From Trichostrongylus colubriformis (Eukaryota; Nematoda; Chromadorea; Rhabditida; Trichostrongylidae): a stretch of 64,000 nucleotides of DNA. The notes under the pieces are model-generated. The model was not told the origin of the DNA and ran no database searches. It saw only the letters and a program-made list of their open reading frames with translations. Where the stretch lies: assembly GCA_963978905.1 (NCBI GenBank), contig OZ022259.1, positions 32,360,343 through 32,424,342 of the forward strand, given 5' to 3'. Shown one piece after another: positions 57,240 through 64,000 of this stretch. The stretch's first letter is position 1; every line of letters starts with the position of its first letter. The position numbers and the translations under genes were made by a program.

Positions 57240-59065
57240 CCAGCTCTCGTTGGTTAGGATTTGTAAGTTACCAATAAAGAGCATATTCCAGCTGTTCGAG
57301 GCAAAGACAATTGTGATGAATATCTCAGGCGTATACTTTTTCTCAATGCCAAGAATGGTTATCTCAGCACTATTCCGTCATGTTCGGAAGTATAAGGGGT
57401 CTTGGTAAGGCTCAAAAGAGCGTTGTTCGTCATCAGCTGTTGTAAGAAAAGAGATAGCTACCAGAAAAATACCAAGCGGCTCTTCAGTCACTGTAGGAAA
57501 AGCCTCAAAATGGCGGACACTATTTCGGGTTTAATTTCACAATGGTACGTATTTATGGGCGATTACGATAAGACTGTGTTATTCGCTACATATGTATCTA
57601 TTTGAATATAATATTTCATATCATATTCGCTACATCCAATTTGGTTTATAAAGAGGCTTGTACCACGGATGGTGATTTTGTCCCTGCGACTTCGAATAAT
57701 CTCGACTGGATAGACATAGGTAGCGATGTTGTGTGGATTGAAAAAACCCCTCAATAGAGTACCGACAACGCCAGATTATATCCCTTGTATCTTCCTCAAA
57801 AAGCCGCCCTCGAGCTTGTTTCTCCTTCAACAATACCCTTCACAGGGTGTTGCTTCCAGGAAAAGTGCCCGATCCGTGGAAGCTTAGAATGGTAGGGCCG
57901 ATTTCAAAAAAACTCTGAAAAATGTCTCCAACTATAGACCCATATGTTTGACCAGCTCTATTAGCAAAGTGATGGAGCGCGTGGTCCATAAAATCACGAG
58001 TTTTCTCACTGAGAGACACCTTCTTAGCGGTGTCCAGCACGGTTTCCGTCGACATAGGTCTACCGCCTTCGCCTTCTTTGGCAAAAAAGAGATCGATATA
58101 GGGAATTTTGTCTATGTTTGTTATATAGACTACACAAAAGCTTTCGACTCGATTGCCATACCCCTGTGAAGAAGCTGGCTGAACATAGCATATATGGTCG
58201 GCTTCTTCGGCTTCTCCTAAATCCTTCCTAGTCGATAGAACCCAGGTCGATAGCGCAAGATCTCGCCCATATCCTACGCCGAGAGGTGTATCCCAGGTTA
58301 CATGTTCTCTGCTATTCGTCATATCCATTAACGACCTGACCGAATCCCTTTTTGACAGCAATTTTCATTATATACGATGATGCCTCTGAAATTTATACCA
58401 TAAATCACTGCGAAAAGCTGCAGATGCTATTGCTGTTGAACGCTGGTCAATGCAATAGCAACTTGAAATTTCTGTTCTTAAAACTGCCATCATGGGTATT
58501 AGAGAAAACCACCCCGCTTCCGCTTTTACGCTGTTATGGGAAGCCGCTTACACGTGTTCATCAAATTCGTGATCTAGGTATCATTTATAACGACATGCTC
58601 GAATTTGAGGAATACATCCATGGCATAGCATTAAGTGCACGTGCTCGGGCCAATTTTATATACTTAGATCCTTCAGGATACATAAGTCGATTTTACTGTC
58701 CTGGCTTTTTATCCTAATCTACACAGTAATTTGATCTCAGCCTTTTTAACAAGACTACCAAGGCGAGATCTGTTGGAGACTGTATGACCTCTTCGCATTG
58801 TCTCTCACAATCAGTACTTCGAGGGGCAACTTTCTCTCATACGTATCTACAAGCTCCACCCCTGCATTCGAGAATTTGCTTCTGGTTTGGATAGTCAAGT
58901 TATGGAACAGATTAAATGTGATTTCTTTGAATGAAGCGGGCTTCGACCGAGTCGCGGCCGGCCGGCTTTTGGGAGGATGGAGTTGCTTCACTACCCGATC
59001 GTTGGCGAAAGGTGGTGGGTATGCATGGAGATTATATCATGGACCGGTAAGTTCAACTTCGTGAG
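57240..59065 (+). pseudogene. degenerate CR1-like reverse transcriptase
   Basis: RT boxes are readable in order in changing frames. YRPICLTSSISKVMERV (near 57930) is followed by QHGFRRHRSTAF. CYIDYTKAFDS at about 58120 holds the first catalytic Asp. RGVSQVTCSLLFVISINDL near 58275 replaces the usual GVPQGSVLGP box, and IIYDDASEIYTI near 58370 is where YADD should be. HQIRDLGIIYNDMLEF and a C-terminal VKLWNRLNVISLNEAG follow. It is a relative of the 32.5-kb element but much more decayed. A 44-bp insertion between 11-bp direct repeats (57581 and 57625) interrupts the 5' part. Confidence 0.75.
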
Positions 59066-59340
59066 TTATCTCGAAAAACTCTGAAAGAAACGAATGGTCA
59101 ACGAACTTTATGGACACCCTAATACTTTCACTTTACGTGGGGCAACATTGCGCACAGCGTGCAACGCTTGGTGACCCTCCGCAGGACTTCGAGTAAAGGT
59201 GCACAAAGGCTGGAACTGGCGCGAAGCCACGCTACGCACGCCCGTTCTCCACGCGTTCAAACCATTCTGTTGAGCACAGAAAAATCGAGAATACTCTGTC
59301 CTTTTATTTCTATTCCTGAAGCGACAGTTGGATTCGTTTC

Positions 59341-59725
59341 ATGTTGCTTTATGCAACAGTTGCTAATCTAATTGTAGAAGGGCATCATGGAACACTAGCT
59401 ACGAGTGTTCAACATCAGCATGCGATTCTACCTCGAAGAGCCGGTGAACCATTTGACATGCACATGTATTCGATGTCGATCGACATTTTCATGTTCATGC
59501 TCTTCGCCTATAATCGTCAACATCTTCGCCAATATCAATACCCAGGAGTATTTTTCCTCATCTTCTAGTGTCATTCTCAATCCATTTGGCTTTCGTGAAG
59601 TTCTTAATTGTCCTCATCGTAGTCAATCGATATCTTGTTCACAATGCGCAGTCACAGTTAGCTTTACTAAAGTTTTTCTTTATTTACCTTGTCACATATT
59701 CGATTCACGGTATTTAACTTCTCAG
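59341..59725 (+). pseudogene. possible broken multi-pass membrane protein exon
   Basis: The frame from 59341 reads ATSVQHQHAILPRRAGEPFD, then the hydrophobic MYSMSIDIFMFMLFAY. A second frame further on reads FVKFLIVLIVVNRYLVHNAQ, then LALLKFFFIYLVTY before a stop near 59717. Two helices in different frames suggest either an unseen intron or a decayed receptor-type gene. No family is assigned. Confidence 0.3.
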
Positions 59726-59817
59726 TATTCATTTGGCACTTTTATCTATCGAGACACACTCATATTGAACAAATGTATTTGTTATATAAGAGAGTTTGTA
59801 TTTGACAAGGTGAAATC

Positions 59818-59976
59818 ATGAAGGGTTCAATATGTCATAGAAGGAAAATGTCTTGGCAATCCTTTGAAAGATTTAGCAACACAGGGGTTCTAGAAGATGC
59901 TTGGGGTCTCCTCCCCTCTATAAAAGACTATGAGGATGGATTAGGGGAATACGGCCTTCAAAAATTTTGGAAGTAG
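59818..59976 (+). CDS. short open frame, 52 residues, unknown
   Basis: From ATG 59818 the frame reads MKGSICHRRKMSWQSFERFS, then LLPSIKDYEDGLGEYGLQKF and stops at TAG 59974. Composition looks protein-like, and it may be an exon of something larger. There is no motif, no promoter evidence and no confirmed splice borders. Confidence 0.2.
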   Translation: MKGSICHRRKMSWQSFERFSNTGVLEDAWGLLPSIKDYEDGLGEYGLQKFWK

Positions 59977-60574
59977 TAAAAAGATTTACTTCTTCATTTT
60001 CCGCTTGCCACCTCTCTCAACTTCTAGCAATGCCTAGCCTTGGCAAGCACCATTCGTCATACTTTCCAGCGTGGTTTTGGAACTACACTGCTCGACGTCT
60101 TTTTATCAGACCCCCACTAGGATGGCGGTCCCGGCGCCTACAGTCGTATGATATGCAGGGACTGAAGACTGAAGGAAGAGCACGCCTTTGTATGCATGCG
60201 ATCTACATGAAATCATATACGTGGCGCATCCGACGAAATGAAACAGCAGGCGCTTCACTTTTTACCTGCTGTTATCAGAAGACGTGTTTCACGAGAACTC
60301 GAGGTTTATGACCTCTTACTCGGAATGGTGCACTGTGACCGTAATTCGCCTCATTGACACTTTTCTGGTGAGAGTTGCATATCGATATGAGTACAGTAAC
60401 TGTTAAGTGAAAAGATCTCGTAGTTTTTGGAACTCGGTAATCAGCTTTTACAGGATCGTTTCTGAACAAAATTTTAGCAAATAAAAAAACTTAGGGTACG
60501 ATTTATTCCGCAGCTGTAGTCACGGCACGATACCGTATAGTAATGATAAGTGTATGAGGCCATCGTCGTTGTAC

Positions 60575-60635
60575 ATTTGACGATGAGTTCGTTGATGACG
60601 AGTTGGTCGACCGACGGTCTGTTCGTGAGAAATTC
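60575..60635 (-). CDS. candidate exon with RPEL- or RhoGAP-like motif
   Basis: On the minus strand, a TGTTCAG acceptor at 60636 and an AAAT|GTACAA donor at 60574 enclose 61 nt reading EFLTNRPSVDQLVINELIVK. The FLxxRPSxxxL pattern resembles the actin-binding RPEL motif (with Gln for the Glu) and also the helix that opens some RhoGAP domains. Neither can be confirmed from 20 residues. No adjacent exon was found. Confidence 0.3.
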
Positions 60636-60904
60636 CTGAACATTTTTAATATGAAATTGGACGTTGAAGTATTTGGCGGTCATAAAAACGGAAGCAAATC
60701 GTTGGAGACTCGTGAATGTTTCTCTTTGATTTCTGTGCGCACGAACTTTTCGGTGCCTGCTCTCATATGGGCGGAGCCAGCAAACGGGAAAGGGGCACAG
60801 ACCAGCCTAGGCCTTCGTTGGGAATCTAAAATATGCACTTCACTTCAACCCTTCGCAATTGACGTATCGTGACCTCCTAGAAAAGATGTTATCCCCCGTG
60901 TTGC

Positions 60905-61290
60905 TCTCTGAAAACACCGGAAGGGGTTAATTGACAGATTGTGGAATGATTACGTAGGGGTGCTCAGCAGGGTCACAGTGGAGGCGGACGAATTGCAGTG
61001 GCGAAAAATCCGAGTAGGATCACAAAACTCTCAGCGGTCTTTCCCGCCCCTCTCCATCACTAGCCGGTAGGATAGATGCAGATGCGCGGGGGCTAAAGCA
61101 GCAGATCGCAAACGTTGTCCCGCCCTCGCCGGCAACTCCCCTGGCGGATGAACGGCAGCACTATTAGCAGTGCTGCGGCTCGTTACAGGACCTCATGCCG
61201 CGTTTTTCAATGTGAGTTTCGCCACACAACACCTCTTCTGGAGTGAAATGTTTAATTTCAGAGATCATGTATTGTTATTTGTCACTTTCT
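60905..61290 (+). repeat. dispersed repeat family 1, copy E
   Basis: Contains ACACCGGAAGGGGTTAATTG, GGGGTGCTCAGCAGGG, TTGTCCCGCCCTCGCCGGCA, GTGAGTTTCGCCACACAACA and TCTTCTGGAGTGAAATG in family order. Confidence 0.6.
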
Positions 61291-61394
61291 CCATGCCTCT
61301 CACGGTGAATTTAAGCATTTGAGGTCAAAAGGGTTCTGCAAAAAAGGCAAGGGAAGTTATACAATTATTGTTTATTATTATAGTTTCACTTTGT

Positions 61395-61680
61395 GGAGGG
61401 GAGGGGTGTCCCAGTGAAACAACACTCCCACTCTCATGGTGCGGCGATCAAGTCCTGCATCAACGCTTGTCCAGGACAACCAACCCTTTCATCCCTGCCG
61501 GAGATAAGTTAACTGGTACCAGCCTGCTTTGGAGTGATAAAACACCGACATCTTCATCAGCTGGCCCCCGCAAGTCATTGCACAGACCTAACAACATTCA
61601 ATGCCACAACGATTCTGACTGAAACTAAAGTGCGCGGCGCATTCCAGCATGGTTTACGCCAAAAACGTCATCCCTCATCT
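61395..61680 (+). repeat. dispersed repeat family 3, copy 3
   Basis: Begins 105 bp after family 1 copy E. Shares GATCAAGTCCTGCATCAACG, AAAACACCGACAT and CACAACGATTCTGA with the 38.6-kb copy, and is more diverged from the 27.6-kb copy. Confidence 0.5.
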
Positions 61681-62409
61681 TTCAATTTCATTTCAGTTAT
61701 CTTCGGTAATATATGAGATATCCTGCCCATAGCCATAACCATCACCAACCTTGTCGATTCAACTGGCTGTCTGCACTTCCAGTTATTTGCATTGGGAACT
61801 GCACCTATAAGTGCTTAATATTAATTATTCCCACAGAAAAATTTGTACTTTACAAACTGGAAAATGCCAAATTGTTAATGGGATTCAAAGGAGGCCTCAC
61901 CGTGCTTAAAATCGTTGCGAACATTAATATCATCACGCATTCAGGCGGCTTGATTTGGGTGTAACCCTACCAAATATACTAGATCTGTTTGACGAAATGC
62001 TTTGCGAAGTGAATAGCTCAGTTGTGAGTGGGAATTTCTGCAGATAAAGGAGTCTCTCTGACGTTGGACTGAAAGTATCCATTTTCGGATAATAATCTGG
62101 ACCCTTTTATTGCTGAAAGATATCGGTCGAAATATGTACAAATCGGATCGAAAAGGAATCGATGAGATAATGAAAACTCGTTTTATTGAGATATTGAAAA
62201 TATTTGACGGAAAATCCAGATACCTTCATCCCTTACCATAGGAGGAGGGAAACGCAGACAATGGGAATGGGGATGATTTTCCCAATTCACCAAAGACTTG
62301 CTCATTCACTCCACTCGACTCCTTGCCTGATGATTTCAATGAGTCTTGGACTGCATGTCGTTCAATTACACACACCCCTGCGTCATTCCCATCCTCGAAG
62401 GTAAAATTT

Positions 62410-62480
62410 CGCTCCCGGCTGGGCTCGAACCACCCCTTTCGGTTAACAGCCGAACGCGCTGCCTATTGCGCCACGAAAGT
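62410..62480 (-). tRNA. tRNA-Asn(GUU) pseudogene
   Basis: The minus strand has the D-arm GTGGCGCAATAGGCAGCGC, a perfect anticodon stem TTCGG/CCGAA around CTGTTAA (anticodon GTT), and the T-loop TTCGAGC. The variable region is 2 nt short, the T stem has a mismatch (GGTGG/CCAGC) and the first acceptor pair is lost, giving 71 nt. It is probably a recently decayed gene. Confidence 0.65.
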
Positions 62481-62577
62481 CCTGGTTTTGCAGCGATGGA
62501 CGCTATAGCAGCTATGGGCATTCTTCCTCTATCCATAAAATTATTCGAAAAATCTTTCCGTAATTTACGCGTGATGT

Positions 62578-62661
62578 GCTCCATTGGCGCAGTTGGTTAG
62601 CGCGTGGTACTTATAAGAATGAGACATGCCGAGGTCGGGAGTTCGATCCTCCCATGGAGCA
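62578..62661 (+). tRNA. tRNA-Ile(UAU) with 10-nt intron
   Basis: The acceptor GCTCCAT pairs fully with ATGGAGC. The D-arm is GGCGCAGTTGGTTAGCGC. The anticodon stem TGGTA/TGCCG includes G-U pairs. The T-arm is GGGAGTTCGATCCTCCC. The loop reads CTTATA, then a 10-nt intron (62616-62625, AGAATGAGAC) after position 37, then A. Anticodon TAT is at 62612-62614. Eukaryotic tRNA-Ile(UAU) genes commonly carry an intron at this place. A TTTT terminator follows at 62666. All structural positions look functional. Confidence 0.93.
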
Positions 62662-62739
62662 AACCTTTTGCTGTGGTCCATTAAGCGGGCAAGTTTGTAC
62701 TACATCGAATTTGTGACGTACGGCCATTGTGAAAAGCCT

Positions 62740-62812
62740 CGTTTCCGGGTGGGCTCAAACCACCAACCTTTCGTTTACCAGCTGAGCGCGCTGCCTATTG
62801 CTCCACAAAAGC
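62740..62812 (-). tRNA. second, more decayed tRNA-Asn-derived pseudogene
   Basis: 73 nt on the minus strand, aligned to the copy at 62410-62480. The T stem GGTGG/CCACC is perfect, but the anticodon stem is broken (CTCAG against ACGAA) and the anticodon has become GGT. The B box is TTTGAGC. It sits 78 bp beyond the tRNA-Ile gene on the opposite strand. Confidence 0.6.
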
Positions 62813-63217
62813 GCTTGCTCAAACGACATTGATATTCAAGTGATACGCCATGAAAATAGTGTAATTGTACATCTGTGATAATCATAAAAAATAAATGCAT
62901 TGTAGATTCTGTACAAATAACGCGACTACTATAGTTGCTAGGTTGTGAAGATAAACATAAAAACAAGATCATCAGGAGGTCATAAAATAATAAACAAAAA
63001 GAAGTACATAAATGTTGGCCTGATAAACGTTCATTTCTCACAGATATGGTTTATGCCATTGACATCTGGAACATATGGGAGAGAAGGATTAAAAAAGATG
63101 AAAAAGACAGATCGAGGAAGGTCTGGCTAACTTACCCTCCCATGCAGATGGCACCGTGCTACTTTTCCACTTTTTTTGGTGGAAAGAATCTGTGGGTTAC
63201 CTTGGGCCCTCCTTTAC

Positions 63218-63286
63218 CCCGAGTTCCCAGTAATGGTGATGTTTCTGTACAGTTCAAGTGGGAGATACAATTCATCAAAATGGTCC
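63218..63286 (-). CDS. candidate exon, unrecognised
   Basis: An ACATTTTCAG acceptor at 63287 and a TCGGG|GTAAAG donor at 63217 enclose 69 nt reading DHFDELYLPLELYRNITITG. The signal quality is good, and the frame is charged and amphipathic. There is no partner exon within the window to the left that clearly matches phase 2. Confidence 0.3.
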
Positions 63287-63289
63287 CTG

Positions 63290-64000
63290 AAAATGTGGTA
63301 TCTACCTTTATCATTCCGAATAGCTAACCAGCTCAGGCTTTCGCACATAACCTTGCCCATTGCACTATTTTGCAAAGAGTTCTCACGGCTCTAATTTTTC
63401 AACAGCACCGCTTCGAATATTCAGAACGCCACACTGTATCCAGGACTAGCCACGCACTGGACAGGGTACGGCTTCTTAGCAGATGGCGCAGCATTTCATT
63501 TAAAAAGGGTTTTTTCTCTGAGAGATTATCGATACTTTGACAACCCCATAACCGATGACCTACACCCAGATCACGAGAAGGACCTGTGCAGCCCAGCCGT
63601 CGTGCAACTTCAATGCGACAAAAGGGCAATATTGAGGCATGCTCTTGAGATCAGGATACGGTTGCTATTTATTTGTGTTTGCATATTTAAAACATCAAGT
63701 AGTATATCAAAGAGATGGTAACTGGTAGATGTCGGAGCCTACATAAAGAAAAATGGCACAAAACGATGATACGCTCGCAGATGGTCAGGTCTTAACAGCG
63801 GTTGAGAATTTGAAAAAAAAAATCAAAAACTAAGAAAAACAGCGGCAGGTGCTGGTGAGACACGAAGCATGGTATGACAACAAGTTCGCTATTGCCCGGA
63901 TTTACCCAGTTGTTATGATTACTTCTTCAATGCCGCGTAACTTTAGCACTGCAACTTTCTTTTCCAGTAATCACTAAAACTATCCTGCTCACTGCCTTTG
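63290..64000. other. no gene seen
   Basis: Noncoding to the right edge. The minus-strand frame at 63399-63629 has no motif or splice support. Confidence 0.4.

Noticed and set aside
57840..58361. 173-codon minus-strand open frame
   Set aside because: It is the shadow of the degenerate reverse transcriptase, whose RT boxes are on the plus strand.
1..64000. CRISPR array, bacterial operon or phage cassette
   Set aside because: No regular short direct repeats with spacers, no dense long ORFs and no ribosome-binding pattern. All large features are eukaryotic transposons or split exons.

Overview
This window looks like a transposon-rich stretch of a eukaryotic nuclear genome, most likely a clade V parasitic nematode such as a hookworm. 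That is an inference from four signs: short introns with GTAAGT/GTGAGT donors and TTTTCAG-type acceptors, several mariner/Tc1 families with TA target duplications, a CR1-like non-LTR retrotransposon, and dense MITEs. It is not bacterial: there are no operons, no Shine-Dalgarno spacing and no dense long ORFs. No CRISPR array or phage was seen.

Host genes are sparse and split. The best one is on the minus strand between about 14.5 and 11.1 kb. Its exons have consistent splice signals and phases and together encode a domain resembling the N-terminal domain of HECW-type HECT ubiquitin ligases (C. elegans hecw-1 type). Further minus-strand exon candidates at 8.4-8.7, 4.8, 2.6, 1.0 and 0.6 kb may belong to this gene or to a neighbour, and the gene would run off the left edge. 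A small three-exon plus-strand gene of unknown function lies at 17.6-18.2 kb. A tRNA-Ile(UAU) gene with a 10-nt intron lies at 62.6 kb, between two decayed tRNA-Asn copies on the other strand. Other isolated minus-strand exon candidates are at 22.7, 60.6 and 63.2 kb.

Mobile DNA dominates. There are two full-length but dead mariners of one family (5.0-6.3 kb plus strand; 45.2-46.5 kb minus strand). A Tc1-like remnant at 6.5-8.2 kb is split by an inverted repeat around a Penelope-type GIY-YIG fragment, and a relative of it lies at 20.3-20.9 kb. There is an internally deleted cecropia-like mariner (12.5-13.1 kb) and a mariner tail (40.9-41.1 kb). A palindromic mariner-derived MITE is present twice (30.4-31.1 and 41.5-43.4 kb), and the second copy is interrupted by an intact DD37D (maT-like) transposon whose 336-aa transposase is fully open. 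A 5'-truncated CR1-like element (32.48-35.27 kb) keeps a 440-codon open RT frame, and a more decayed relative is at 57.2-59.1 kb.

Small non-autonomous elements include a TTAA-flanked piggyBac-type MITE (21.7 kb), two CAGTAGCG-type Tc1 MITEs (24.4 and 47.7 kb) and a CCCTAAAG-type MITE (28 kb). At least five unnamed dispersed repeat families and several near-perfect hairpins (12.0, 48.5, 56.9 kb) are also present. Nothing forms an obvious new multi-gene system. The most informative items are the nested transposon locus, the PLE/Tc1 composite, the HECW-like split gene and the perfect hairpins.
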